From: 20CM-2-55-15 sp964633285 | GTDB taxonomy: Bacteria > Acidobacteriota > Terriglobia > 20CM-2-55-15 | Reading direction: 5' to 3' | Length of the DNA stretch: 64,000 nt | NCBI GenBank assembly: GCA_964633285.1 | Contig: CAZWGA010000018.1 | Span: 28,970-92,969, forward strand | Shown: positions 7,469 through 16,354 of the stretch, piece by piece | Numbering within the stretch: position 1 is the stretch's first letter | How the letters are laid out: every line of letters starts with the position of its first letter | Position numbers and translations under genes: made by a program | The notes under the pieces: generated by a model | What the model saw: the letters and a program-made list of their open reading frames with translations, nothing else | What the model was told of the DNA's origin: nothing | The model's database searches: none

Positions 7469-8489
7469 TTGGTAGCGATTCCCAAGTTCCCCTGCGACCG
7501 GATTCGAACAAAGCTTCAATAGTGCGAAGCGTTCGGACAGCATCCTCGATCGGCCAACTGGGTACGTCATGCCCGAGTAGTAGTCGTGAGAAACGATCGA
7601 CTTCGAGGGCATAATGATTCATTGGCGCAAAGTTGAACGTCGACGTCGGCAACGAACCGACCGTCGACGCGTCGCCGAGTTCGATCGAACACGCGGACGG
7701 TCGCGCATGCGCATAGGGAAAGTTGAAACGGAGCCAACCCGATCCTCCAAGCACGGTGAGTTGTTGATGAGTTCCCCAAGCGGCCGACCCTGCTTGCGTG
7801 CCGACGGTAAACGTAGCATGGGCGTCGCCGTAATCGAGCAAAGCGGTCGATAGTCGATCAATCCCGAATGACGGGTCCCGGTCGATCGTCGCCACTACGC
7901 GTTTCGGGGCGCGCTTGAAGACGAGATTGCAGGCGCTGATGGCATAGGCGCCCAGATCATAAAGCGCGCCTCCGCCTGCGGCCGGGTTGTTTCGTATGTC
8001 GGCGGGATCGTAAAACTGTTTCGCGAGCGTGCCGTTTGCCGCGCGCACGGGGCCGATAGACTCATTCGCAAGAAGTTCATCAAGCTTTGCCCATTGCGGG
8101 TGATTGCGATACGCAAAGCCTTCCTCGACATGCCGCTGGGCGCGGTCGCGCACTGCACAAAGTCGCATTGCGTCATTCACGGTCAAACACAGAGGCTTTT
8201 CGCACAGCACGTGCTTGCCGGCTTCGAGTGCATGAACGGACCATTCGAAGTGCATGTGATTCGGCAAAGGGATGTAAACCGCATCAATTTCAGGATCGGC
8301 AAGTAATCGGTCATAGCCGCCATATGCTCGGGGTACACCAGTCGCTTTGGCTGCCGTACGTGCCTTTTCAGCATCGCGTGAAGCAAGCGCGAGCAAGGTC
8401 GCGTAGGGCGATTCATTCAAGGCCGGAATTATGCGTCCCGTTGCTATCGCAGCGATACCAAGGACGCCCCATTTGATCGTGTTCTGCAA
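7446..8489 (-). CDS. Gfo/Idh/MocA-family NAD(P)-dependent oxidoreductase
   Basis: 347 residues from TTG 8489. An in-frame stop just upstream leaves TTG as the only start that keeps the N-terminal Rossmann strand (KWGVLGIAAIATGRIIP). The conserved CEKPL motif sits near residue 98, preceded by VYIPLPNHMH. The C-terminal half is the usual mixed beta-sheet substrate domain. The family acts on sugars, inositols and sugar acids, including glucose-fructose-type and 1,5-anhydro-sugar oxidoreductases. There is no signal peptide, so it is cytoplasmic. It heads an operon with the cytochrome and zinc dehydrogenase and lies directly after the GntR regulator gene. Confidence 0.88.
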   Translation of the reverse strand: MQNTIKWGVLGIAAIATGRIIPALNESPYATLLALASRDAEKARTAAKATGVPRAYGGYDRLLADPEIDAVYIPLPNHMHFEWSVHALEAGKHVLCEKPLCLTVNDAMRLCAVRDRAQRHVEEGFAYRNHPQWAKLDELLANESIGPVRAANGTLAKQFYDPADIRNNPAAGGGALYDLGAYAISACNLVFKRAPKRVVATIDRDPSFGIDRLSTALLDYGDAHATFTVGTQAGSAAWGTHQQLTVLGGSGWLRFNFPYAHARPSACSIELGDASTVGSLPTSTFNFAPMNHYALEVDRFSRLLLGHDVPSWPIEDAVRTLRTIEALFESGRRGTWESLPNEIPTDK

Positions 8490-8597
8490 AGTGATTTGCT
8501 AGGAAGTCGAAATCATCCAACGGTAGAAATTAGAGTCGCATTATGATTAATACAACAATCGAATGGGAATCGAAAATTGTTGGGATTGATTGACCGA

Positions 8598-9392
8598 TTA
8601 GCGGACGGCGGGTTCGTTGACTACCTTCTGCGACCAAGACCATTTGCCCTTATCCTGCACACGCACCAAATGGACCGAATATCGGAATTTGTCGCCGCGG
8701 TAGTAACTATCCACCATTTGCAAAGGCTTGTCGTCAGATGTGTACAATACACGCCGGACGTGCATCACAGGTGACAAAAACCCGATGCCGAGCGAATTCG
8801 CAATTTCCGTATCCGCCGCTGCGGCGCTGATTGTTTCATGCGCGTGGGTAATCTGGATCTTCAAATCTTCTTCAAGGATTCGCACTAAAGGCGAACCCTT
8901 TAGGTTTTCTTTGTTTAAATGTTGGCCTATTTCCAGGGGCAGGAAGTTAATTGTGAAGGCGTATGGTTGTTTGTCAACGTAACGAGTTCGCTTGATTCGT
9001 ACTGCTTCCTTGTCTTCGTCGCTGAGCATTAGTATAGATCGCAGTTCGTCTGTAATCGGAATACGTGTAATCTCGATGTGTTTGACAGAAACACGTTCCA
9101 GTTGGTCGTAGAGGTCTTCCAGATATCCAGTAAAAGTCCGAGGTGGTTGGGTTACTTGAGCACCTTCGGCGACGAAAGTTCCACGCCCCTGTGCCTTCAC
9201 GAGGAGACCTTCCTCTGCGAGGACCCGCAGGGCTTCGCGAACCGTGACTCGGCTCACTCCGAGCTCGCGACTCAATTCACTCTCGGAGGGTAGCTGGGAT
9301 CCAGGCGGATATTCGCCACGACTGATACGCTGAGTAATGGTATGTTGGACTTGATAGTAGAGGGTTGCAACTCCCTGATCACGCTTGAGCAT
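8598..9392 (-). CDS. GntR-family transcriptional regulator, HutC/UTRA subfamily
   Basis: 264 residues, ATG 9392. The N-terminal winged helix of GntR is clear: YPPGSQLPSESELSRELGVSRVTVREALRVLAEEGLL, about residues 27-63 (shown here in family motif form). The rest is a UTRA effector domain (RIKRTRYVDKQPYAFTINF region and closing VHLVRVQ), which usually senses a sugar, sugar phosphate or amino-acid catabolite. It is divergent from the TPP-enzyme operon, whose promoter carries the first copy of the repeated operator. It is the only DNA-binding regulator I find in the catabolic part of the window, so it is the best candidate to bind all seven operators. That link is inference. Confidence 0.9.
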   Translation of the reverse strand: MLKRDQGVATLYYQVQHTITQRISRGEYPPGSQLPSESELSRELGVSRVTVREALRVLAEEGLLVKAQGRGTFVAEGAQVTQPPRTFTGYLEDLYDQLERVSVKHIEITRIPITDELRSILMLSDEDKEAVRIKRTRYVDKQPYAFTINFLPLEIGQHLNKENLKGSPLVRILEEDLKIQITHAHETISAAAADTEIANSLGIGFLSPVMHVRRVLYTSDDKPLQMVDSYYRGDKFRYSVHLVRVQDKGKWSWSQKVVNEPAVR

Positions 9393-9400
9393 CGCGAGAC

Positions 9401-9429
9401 ACTATAGCCGATATTGTCTTCCGCTTAAA
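9401..9429 (-). promoter_or_regulatory. Promoter of the GntR gene, probably giving a near-leaderless mRNA
   Basis: On the minus strand a TTTAAG (-35 at 9424-9429) is followed after 17 nt by TATAGT (-10 at 9401-9406). The -10 box ends only 8 nt before the ATG at 9392, so a transcript starting 6-7 nt after it would have almost no leader. This matches the lack of a ribosome-binding site. The shared operator lies about 50 bp further upstream. Confidence 0.5.
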
Positions 9430-9479
9430 GTGTTTACGCAGCACATACAGGTGATGTCAGGTTGGCACAAACCCGCGAT

Positions 9480-9542
9480 GATTGTATTGTCATCCATACA
9501 ACAGTCAAATAGCTTGACCCTGCTGAGCAGGTCATCTAGACT
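9480..9542 (+). promoter_or_regulatory. Operator copy 1 and promoter of the TPP-enzyme operon
   Basis: Operator halves GATTGTAT (9480-9487) and ATACAACA (9496-9503) are separated by an 8-nt spacer ending TCATCC. Ten nt later is TTGACC (-35, 9514-9519), then 17 nt, then TAGACT (-10, 9537-9542). It lies in the divergent region between the GntR gene and the TPP-enzyme gene. Confidence 0.7.
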
Positions 9543-9580
9543 TCGGCAATCGGTTGAGCTTTGAAGGAGTTTGGGAGAAC

Positions 9581-11362
9581 ATGGCTGACCCGCAAGCGGT
9601 GAGAGAAGTGGATTCTCTTGAATCCTCCCGCATGGAAAATCAGATCGCCGCCGTGCAATTGGTTGCATACCTGGAGAGCGTCGGCGTCGAAGTCATTTTT
9701 GGACTGTGCGGTCATACCGTTGTTCAAATGCTTGACGCCCTCAGCCGAAGTCGCATTCGGTTTATCACAACCCGTCACGAGCAACTCGCGGCGCACGCCG
9801 CGGATGGATATGCTAGGGTTTCCGGAAAGCCTGGTGTGGTGCTGCTTCATGTGGGGCCAGGGTTAACGAATTCCATAACAGGGCTGGCCAATGCGGCACT
9901 GGATTCGATTCCGATAGTTGCAATCGCCGGAGATGTTCAGTCCTACTACCACGGGAGGCACCCGCATCAGGAAATAAACATCCATTTGGATGGGGATCAG
10001 TTTGAATTGTGCCGGCCGTTTTGCAAACGAATCTATCGTGTTGGACGGGCCGAAGATCTTCCAAGAATCATAGAGCGCGCGTTTCATTTATCTCAAGCGG
10101 GTCGACCAGGACCGGTTCTCGTCGATGTGCCAATGGATTTCTTTTCGGCGGATCTGCCAATCGGCGCGTTCAATTTGAAGCCTTCCAAGATTGCGCGTCC
10201 AGCACTCGATTCGACCACGGCCGATGACATTGCTCACGAGCTGGCAACCGCACGCAGGCCTGTGATCTTTGCTGGTGGTGGTGTGCATCTGTCGTCGGCA
10301 ACGGCGGAATTGGCCGCGTTGGCCGAGACTCTCAAGATCCCGGTCGCGCACAGTTTGATGGGAAAGGGAGCCTTGCCCGACTCACATCCGCTTCTCGCGG
10401 GTGCGACGGGTTACTGGGGGACACCGATCGCGAATGAGTTCTGTCGCGCTGCGGACGTCATCCTTGCTGTAGGGACCCGCTTTGGTGAAACCGATTGCAG
10501 TTCATGGGATCCGGCATTTACGTTCAACATACCGCCAACGAAGCTGATTCACATCGACATCGACCCGGCCGAAATTGGGCGTAATTATCCGGCGGAGCTT
10601 GGTGTTGTTGCGGACGCTAAGCAGGCGCTTCAAATGATCGCAAACGCAGCGGGAAAACTTAGCCACCCGTCACGGCCAAATCTGCAAGATCGTATTGCTG
10701 CCGGCCGCGCCGAGTTCGCCTCCAACTGGAGCGAGCAACGAACATCAGACGAGTTTCCAATGCGCCCTGAAAGAATTCTTGCAGACGTTCGCAGAGCGCT
10801 GCCTGAAGACGGATACATTGTGACCGACGTAGGTTGGAATAAGAATGGCGTGGGGCAGCAATTCCCAATCAATGTTCCGGGCACTTTCATCACTCCGGGC
10901 GGACTTGCAACGATGGGATTCGGACACGCCGCGGCTTTGGGTGTGAAATACGCGAAACCCAACCGGCCCGTTCTTGCACTGGTCGGCGATGGATGTTTCA
11001 GCAACAACATGTCTGTTGTCGCAACGGCAGTTGAAGCAAAGCTGCCGGTCGTTTGGGTCGTGATGGATAACGCATCCTTCGGTGTGATCGGTAACATCGA
11101 AAACCGCCATTTGGATAATCGGTTCGGAACGACTTTCGAGGTCGATGGCGAGCCGTTGCACGTGGACTATGCTGCTGTCGCGGAAGCTTCGGGTGCGCGC
11201 GGTATCATGATTCGCGCAGCTGCGGAACTCGAACCCGCAATTCGGAGCGCACTAAAGTCGGGGGTTCCCACAGTTATTCAAGTCCGTACCGGTCATGCGC
11301 CGACTCCGACGCCTGGGCACTGGGACATTAACAACATCATTCGAAAACCTAACGCGCATTAA
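9581..11362 (+). CDS. Thiamine-pyrophosphate enzyme, acetolactate-synthase-like (copy 1)
   Basis: 593 residues from ATG 9581, which has GGAG-rich sequence upstream; the frame extends to a TTG at 9554 but without support. It has the three-domain architecture of acetolactate synthase or benzoylformate decarboxylase. The Pyr domain carries the catalytic Glu in TTRHEQLAAHAADGYAR. The central domain has VIFAGGGVHLSSA. The PP domain has the TPP/Mg motif from VGDGCFSNN to VMDNASFGVIGN. Such enzymes decarboxylate 2-oxo acids and either release or ligate the aldehyde. It is first gene of the operon and is paralogous to the TPP enzyme at 14610. The substrate is unknown; the retained Glu argues against glyoxylate carboligase. 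Confidence 0.88.
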   Translation: MADPQAVREVDSLESSRMENQIAAVQLVAYLESVGVEVIFGLCGHTVVQMLDALSRSRIRFITTRHEQLAAHAADGYARVSGKPGVVLLHVGPGLTNSITGLANAALDSIPIVAIAGDVQSYYHGRHPHQEINIHLDGDQFELCRPFCKRIYRVGRAEDLPRIIERAFHLSQAGRPGPVLVDVPMDFFSADLPIGAFNLKPSKIARPALDSTTADDIAHELATARRPVIFAGGGVHLSSATAELAALAETLKIPVAHSLMGKGALPDSHPLLAGATGYWGTPIANEFCRAADVILAVGTRFGETDCSSWDPAFTFNIPPTKLIHIDIDPAEIGRNYPAELGVVADAKQALQMIANAAGKLSHPSRPNLQDRIAAGRAEFASNWSEQRTSDEFPMRPERILADVRRALPEDGYIVTDVGWNKNGVGQQFPINVPGTFITPGGLATMGFGHAAALGVKYAKPNRPVLALVGDGCFSNNMSVVATAVEAKLPVVWVVMDNASFGVIGNIENRHLDNRFGTTFEVDGEPLHVDYAAVAEASGARGIMIRAAAELEPAIRSALKSGVPTVIQVRTGHAPTPTPGHWDINNIIRKPNAH

Positions 11363-11380
11363 GCCTAGAGGAGCATTAAC

Positions 11381-12163
11381 GTGGAATCTTGGAAGACCGC
11401 CGTAAGCTACTCCGATGAAGATCAGATCTGGATCCGCGGGGAAGCGATGACCGACCTCATGGCTAGGGCATCATTCACGGAGGTCGTGTTCCTTCTTCAT
11501 CAAGGCCGGCTACCTAGTGCAAATGAGCGAAGGCTGTTGGATGCGATTCTGATCGGCGTTTGCGATCACGGCCCTGGTTCTCCGTCTGCTGCAACGTCAC
11601 GGCTAGTGGCGAGCGCCAACAGACAGTCGCCGGAGGCCGCGATCGCTGCCGGGGTGTTGTCTATCGGAGACATGCACGCTGGCGCAGGACTGGCTTGCAT
11701 GGAAATGATTGAAGCTGGATTGAATATGACGCGTCGCGAATCGATTGGAATCGCGGAGGCGGCCAAACGCACTGTGACGGATTACATCCAGAGGAAGCAA
11801 CGGTTGCCGGGATTGGGGCACCGCGTCCACTCGGAAGATCCACGAACGCCACTCCTGTTCGGTATGGCGCGCGAGAGCGGACTCCCCGGTGAAGCCATCG
11901 AGTTCATTACGGAAGTCCAGGCGGCCGCGCGCGAGTTGATTAAATCACTTCCAATTAACGTCGATGGCGCGTTGGCGGCCGTCCTTTATGACCTCGGTTT
12001 CCCTCCGCTGTTTGCCAAGTTCGTTTTTATTATCGGTCGGGTGGCGGGACTCACAGCGCAAGTCAGTGAGGAATACACTCGTGAACGTCCCATGCGAATC
12101 AAGATTCCTGTGGAATACGACGGAATCCAACCGAACGGCAACGGTACAAACGGACAACACTAG
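11381..12163 (+). CDS. Short citrate-synthase-family protein (citryl-CoA-lyase-like)
   Basis: 260 residues from GTG 11381 with GAGGAG upstream. It lacks the large N-terminal part of citrate synthase but keeps the active-site blocks: SIGDMHAGAG (first His), LPGLGHRVHSEDPR (second His with the Arg) and INVDGALAAVLYDLG (catalytic Asp). Length and layout match stand-alone citryl-CoA lyases and related Claisen-type lyases. It probably makes or breaks a C-C bond between a CoA thioester and a 2-oxo acid. Its place between a TPP enzyme and an acylating aldehyde dehydrogenase suggests it handles the acyl-CoA made in the same operon. The exact reaction is not deducible. Confidence 0.8.
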   Translation: MESWKTAVSYSDEDQIWIRGEAMTDLMARASFTEVVFLLHQGRLPSANERRLLDAILIGVCDHGPGSPSAATSRLVASANRQSPEAAIAAGVLSIGDMHAGAGLACMEMIEAGLNMTRRESIGIAEAAKRTVTDYIQRKQRLPGLGHRVHSEDPRTPLLFGMARESGLPGEAIEFITEVQAAARELIKSLPINVDGALAAVLYDLGFPPLFAKFVFIIGRVAGLTAQVSEEYTRERPMRIKIPVEYDGIQPNGNGTNGQH

Positions 12164-12217
12164 CGCTTCTCTTGGCGGTGTGAAGTCGAAATGGAAACTC
12201 ACTCGAAAAGGAGAACT

Positions 12218-13156
12218 ATGTCTGCGCGCAGTAGCCTCTGCATGATCGGAATCGCGATCGCCGTTTGCGCGGCATCCACATCGGCAGGCCAACAGGGGGC
12301 CGGCCGCGGTGGTCGTGGACAAACGGATCCGTGGCCTGGAAAAAAGAAGCTTCTATTAGTCGCTGATGTCCAGACAGGCTACCATCACGACGCCATCAAC
12401 CACGGGATGGGAGTTGTCGAACGGCTTGGCCGCGAATCCGGAGCATTTGTCACTTTTCTCCGTACCGACTCCCAACTCATCACAAAGCAGCCAATTGTCG
12501 GCCAGGGGAAATATGCGGGCGGAAACATAAACGTGAAGCCTTTGGATTTCTATGATGCAGTATTCCTTCTGCCGAGCGGCGACGGCACGATGAGCGAACA
12601 ACAAAAGCATGATCTGCTGGCGTTCGTGCGCGACGACGGGAAAGGGCTCATCGTTGGACACGCCGCCGGTGTGGCGTTTACAAAAAAAGACGCGTCACTG
12701 ACTTGGCCGGAATGGGGCGATCTCATCGGTGGTCTTATGGATCGAGTTAACGGTCACGCCGGCGAGTTCCGTGCGAATGCCAGGATCATCGTCGAGGATA
12801 CGAGTTTTCCAGGAGCGCTTGCCTTTGGTGGTCCAACTTTCATGTTCGACGAACAGCATCCTGTCTTGATGCCGCCATACTCCCGCGACAAAGTTCACGT
12901 CATCATGCGCCTCGATCCTGCTTCGCTCACCGAGCAGCAGCGTGCGATGCGGCCCGATGGAGATTTCCCGGTTGTATGGGCGAGGCAGTATGGGAGAGGC
13001 CGTGTGTACAACGTAGGGTGGGGCGAGTTTGAGACGACTTACGATAACGCCGGTTTCCAAAAAATGATTCTTGAAGGTGTGAAGTGGGCTCTTGGCATGG
13101 CTCCCGCGGATGTCACCCCAAAGCCGCTGCCCACGGCTGCAGTGCTATCGAAATGA
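12218..13156 (+). CDS. Exported ThuA-domain protein (copy 1)
   Basis: 312 residues from ATG 12218 with AAAAGGAGAA just upstream; the frame extends 27 nt further but unsupported. A signal peptide ends near ASTSAGQ and is followed by a short Gly/Arg tract. The ThuA/class-I-glutamine-amidotransferase-like fold follows: KKLLLVADVQTGYHHDAI, a YDAVFLLPSG strand, LLAFVRDDGKGLIVGHAAG, and the C-terminal PDGDFPVVWARQYGRGRVYNVG. ThuA proteins act on keto-sugars of disaccharide breakdown, but few have been tested. It is closely related to the ThuA protein at 40797. An exported protein in an otherwise cytoplasmic enzyme operon is odd. Confidence 0.82.
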   Translation: MSARSSLCMIGIAIAVCAASTSAGQQGAGRGGRGQTDPWPGKKKLLLVADVQTGYHHDAINHGMGVVERLGRESGAFVTFLRTDSQLITKQPIVGQGKYAGGNINVKPLDFYDAVFLLPSGDGTMSEQQKHDLLAFVRDDGKGLIVGHAAGVAFTKKDASLTWPEWGDLIGGLMDRVNGHAGEFRANARIIVEDTSFPGALAFGGPTFMFDEQHPVLMPPYSRDKVHVIMRLDPASLTEQQRAMRPDGDFPVVWARQYGRGRVYNVGWGEFETTYDNAGFQKMILEGVKWALGMAPADVTPKPLPTAAVLSK

Positions 13157-13169
13157 TTGGGAGACGTTA

Positions 13170-14594
13170 ATGTCAAGAACTCTCACCTCGGAAGAAAAAG
13201 AATACGCGAACAATCTCCTGCAACGTGCGCGTGCCGCCGTGAAGGCCAGCGAATCTCACGAACAGAGCCGAGTCGATCGCTTGTGTCAGGCTGTCGGTTG
13301 GGCTACAGCGAACGAGCCGACTTTTGTGCGTTTGACGCGCATGAGCGTCGAGGAGAGCAAAATGGGAAGCCTCGACGGAGTGCCGGCTCGCCGGTTCAAG
13401 ATCGTTGGCATACTCCGTGACGCTTTGAGGCAGAAAACAATCGGTATCATTGACGAGGTTCCGGAAAAAGGGCTTGTCAAGTACGGTAAACCAGTCGGTG
13501 TGATCGCGGGACTCTGTCCGGTAACCAACCCGCTGGTGACAATGGTCAACATGGCCATCAACGCGCTGAAATGCCGCGATGCCGTGATCTTTTCTCCTCA
13601 CCCAATGACCAAGAAAACGGCGCTCGAGACAACGCGAATCTTGCGAGCCGCTTTGAAGGCGCAAGGTGTCCCCGAGGATATTGTTCAGTGTCTCGAAAAG
13701 CCCAGCATCCCTCTCGCTCAAGAATTGATGGCGATTTGCGACCTGACGATTGCTACAGGCGGAGCCGCCATGGTGCGGGCTGCTTACAGCTCGGGAAAAC
13801 CGGCTTACGGGGTTGGCGCGGGTAATTCGACGATCATTATCGACGAGACGGCGAACATCGAAGAGGCTGCCGCCAACACGCGTATTAGCAAGACTCATAA
13901 CTATGGCTCCGGATGTTCATGTGACGGGAACGCTCTGATCGACGCTTCGATCTATGACCGATTCGTGGAGCAACTTCACAAAGAGGGTGGCTATATCGCT
14001 ACGCCTGAAGAGAAGAAGAAACTGGAAGCCGTCATGTGGGATCGCGAAGGTCACAGGGCCATGGAGACGATTGCGCGTTCCGCGGGTCATATCGCGCAGG
14101 TGGCAGGATTTCCATTGCCCGCGGGCAAACAATTCATCATCGTTCCTGAGGACAAGATCGGTCGTGAGCACCGCTTCTCTGGGGAAAAGTTGTCACCTGT
14201 TCTCGCTGTTTTCAAGTACAACGGGTTTGAAACCGCTCTGAAAATGGTCGCACAGATTCTGGAAGTGGGTGGCAAAGGGCACTCTTGCGGGATTTACTCA
14301 TTCAATGAAGATCATATTCACCGCCTCGCGTTAATGGCGCCCGTTAGCCGCATCACGGTGCGTCAGCCTCAGGTTCGTGCAAATGCCGGATCCTTCGACA
14401 ATGGAATGCCGATGACCGCGAGCCTGGGCTGCGGTACTTGGGGTGGGAATATCACTAGCGAGAACATCAACGTGAAGCACTACATGAATGTCACCTGGGT
14501 GAGTGAAAAAATTCCCGAAGATCGGCCGACCGAGCAGGAGATTTTCGGAGAGTTTTTTAATAGTGAGACATTCGACGCAAGCAGCGCTTTCTAG
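13170..14594 (+). CDS. CoA-acylating aldehyde dehydrogenase, sulfoacetaldehyde-dehydrogenase (SauS)-like
   Basis: 474 residues from ATG 13170 (GGGAGA upstream). The layout matches SauS/EutE-type acylating dehydrogenases: YGKPVGVIAGLCPVTNP, INALKCRDAVIFSPHP, YGVGAGNSTIIIDETANIEEA, catalytic Cys region GSGCSCDGN, FSGEKLSPVLAVFK and GKGHSCGIYS. It converts an aldehyde plus CoA and NAD(P)+ to acyl-CoA. Similarity to SauS does not prove a sulfonate substrate: no Xsc-type enzyme or sulfite exporter is present. The TPP enzyme on either side could supply the aldehyde. Cytoplasmic. Confidence 0.83.
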   Translation: MSRTLTSEEKEYANNLLQRARAAVKASESHEQSRVDRLCQAVGWATANEPTFVRLTRMSVEESKMGSLDGVPARRFKIVGILRDALRQKTIGIIDEVPEKGLVKYGKPVGVIAGLCPVTNPLVTMVNMAINALKCRDAVIFSPHPMTKKTALETTRILRAALKAQGVPEDIVQCLEKPSIPLAQELMAICDLTIATGGAAMVRAAYSSGKPAYGVGAGNSTIIIDETANIEEAAANTRISKTHNYGSGCSCDGNALIDASIYDRFVEQLHKEGGYIATPEEKKKLEAVMWDREGHRAMETIARSAGHIAQVAGFPLPAGKQFIIVPEDKIGREHRFSGEKLSPVLAVFKYNGFETALKMVAQILEVGGKGHSCGIYSFNEDHIHRLALMAPVSRITVRQPQVRANAGSFDNGMPMTASLGCGTWGGNITSENINVKHYMNVTWVSEKIPEDRPTEQEIFGEFFNSETFDASSAF

Positions 14595-14609
14595 AAGAGG
14601 TAAATAAGC

Positions 14610-16346
14610 TTGAACGGAGCCACATTTATTGCACAGTGCCTGCAGCAGGAAGGCGTCAGCAAAGTATTCGGGCAATGCGGGCACACGAATTACGCGTTGA
14701 TCGACGCTTGCCACAAGATTGGTATCGAATACATTTCATTTCGTCACGAACAAATGGCGGCACATGCGGCGGATGCCTATTACCGCAGCTCGCACAAACT
14801 GGCCGTGCTTAATGTTCATTTATCTCCAGGAATGACGAATGCGCTCACCGGTGTGGCAACGGCAGCAGCAGATTGCACACCTATGATTGTGTTTGCCGGC
14901 AATACTCAGTCATACCATCACGCGAGAGAACCGCATCAGGGAATACGCTTTCACGCTGATGCGTCGCAAGGCGATATCTACCGGCCTTTTTGCAAACGTG
15001 TCTGGAGAGTGGACGATCCTCAGTTACTGCCGGACGTGATGCCGCGAGCACTCAATCTCGCGCAGACCGGCCGAACGGGCTGCGTCCTAATTGATGTCCC
15101 CTTGGATGTGTATTCACGACCGGTCAATGTATCTGGTCCCATCGCGCGACGACGCAGAGCGGATTATGCGCGACCCGTAGGAGATCCGATCGGCGTGGCA
15201 AAGGCCGCGGAATTGTTATCAAGTGCGGGGAAGCCCGTGATCTTTGTCGGAAATGGCGTTTTGCTTTCGGAAGCAACTGAAGAGCTCAAGGCTTTGGCCG
15301 AATGGACCGGAATTCCGGTGGCTACAACACTGATGGGAAAAGGTGCCTTTCCGGAAGACCATCAGCTTGCGTTGGGAATGACAGGTATTTGGGGCACGCG
15401 GACAGCAAACGAGACGACGAAAGAGGCGGATGTCATACTGGCTGTCGGCACGGGTTTTGCGGAAGCCGACTGCAGTTCCTGGGTGCCGGAGTATACCTTC
15501 GCGATCCCACCTTCGCGTCTGATTCAAATTGATGCGGATCCGCAAGAGATCGGCAAAATCTATCCGGTTGAGATTGGAATCGTCGGTGATGCTAAAGCAA
15601 CTTTGGCCGCGCTGCTAAGCCAGCTTCGAAAAAGCCCTGCACCCGATTGGAAAAGATCTGCGCGCACTGGCCAACTCGAGGAAAGGAAAGTGAGCTGGAA
15701 AAAAGAGCTCGTCAAAAGCCAGCAGGATGCCGAAAAGCCAATCCATCCCGCGCGATTGCTCGCTGAACTGGGCCGTGTGTTTCCTCGTGACGTGATCGCA
15801 GTCACAGACGTCGGCTGGAACAAGAACGGCGCAGGTCAGCAATTGCCTGCTCTAACGCCCGGATCGTTTATCACCAGCGGCGGACTCGCAACAATGGGGT
15901 TCGCTCCCGCCGCAGCGATAGGAGCCAAGCTGGGTGCACCGGGTCGAAAAGTAGTCGGCCTAGTTGGCGATGGCGGTCTCATGTCCGTAGTTGGAGCCCT
16001 GGCAACTGCAGTAGAACTCGGCATACCAGTTGTCTGGGTTCTGTTTAACAACTTTTGTTTTTCCACGATTCGCAGTGTCGGCGAAACATATTTCAAGAAC
16101 ACGTATGGCACCGAATTCACCAAACCGGACGGAACGCCTTACAATCCCGATTTTCAACTGCTCGCAAAATCATTCGGCTTGAAGAGCTATCTAATCGAAG
16201 AACCGGCGGCCATTGCGCCAATCCTTCAGGAAGCGCTGGCCCTGAACGAACCATGCCTGGTGGAAGTGCTGACCCGTGCCGATGTGCCTATGCCCCGGAC
16301 TGGCTATTGGGACATTGCGGACTTCTTGAAGCTAGGAAACTACTAG
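14610..16346 (+). CDS. Thiamine-pyrophosphate enzyme, acetolactate-synthase-like (copy 2)
   Basis: 578 residues from TTG 14610, with AAGAGG nine nt upstream. Motifs: catalytic Glu in ISFRHEQMAAHAADAYYR, central VIFVGNGVLLSEA, and TPP/Mg motif from VGDGGLMSVVG to VLFNNFCFSTIR. It is clearly paralogous to the first gene of the operon, with the same rare HTNYALI/HTVVQML region after FG.CG, yet diverged throughout. The two may be separate enzymes with related 2-oxo-acid substrates or subunits of one hetero-oligomer. It begins 15 nt after the aldehyde dehydrogenase stop. Confidence 0.88.
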   Translation: MNGATFIAQCLQQEGVSKVFGQCGHTNYALIDACHKIGIEYISFRHEQMAAHAADAYYRSSHKLAVLNVHLSPGMTNALTGVATAAADCTPMIVFAGNTQSYHHAREPHQGIRFHADASQGDIYRPFCKRVWRVDDPQLLPDVMPRALNLAQTGRTGCVLIDVPLDVYSRPVNVSGPIARRRRADYARPVGDPIGVAKAAELLSSAGKPVIFVGNGVLLSEATEELKALAEWTGIPVATTLMGKGAFPEDHQLALGMTGIWGTRTANETTKEADVILAVGTGFAEADCSSWVPEYTFAIPPSRLIQIDADPQEIGKIYPVEIGIVGDAKATLAALLSQLRKSPAPDWKRSARTGQLEERKVSWKKELVKSQQDAEKPIHPARLLAELGRVFPRDVIAVTDVGWNKNGAGQQLPALTPGSFITSGGLATMGFAPAAAIGAKLGAPGRKVVGLVGDGGLMSVVGALATAVELGIPVVWVLFNNFCFSTIRSVGETYFKNTYGTEFTKPDGTPYNPDFQLLAKSFGLKSYLIEEPAAIAPILQEALALNEPCLVEVLTRADVPMPRTGYWDIADFLKLGNY

Positions 16347-16354
16347 ACAGGAAT

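Noticed and set aside
13173..13898. Minus-strand open frame of 241 codons
   Set aside because: Antisense to the acylating aldehyde dehydrogenase, whose motifs are intact; no domain in the translation.
13170..16346. Sulfoacetate/sulfoacetaldehyde degradation operon (SauS plus Xsc)
   Set aside because: The dehydrogenase is SauS-like, but the TPP enzymes resemble acetolactate-synthase types rather than Xsc, and no phosphotransacetylase, sulfite exporter or sulfonate transporter is present.
16055..16354. N-terminal extension of the VOC gene by 100 codons
   Set aside because: It overlaps the TPP-enzyme gene in another frame, and the extra residues have no VOC similarity; ATG 16355 follows the TPP stop with a ribosome site.
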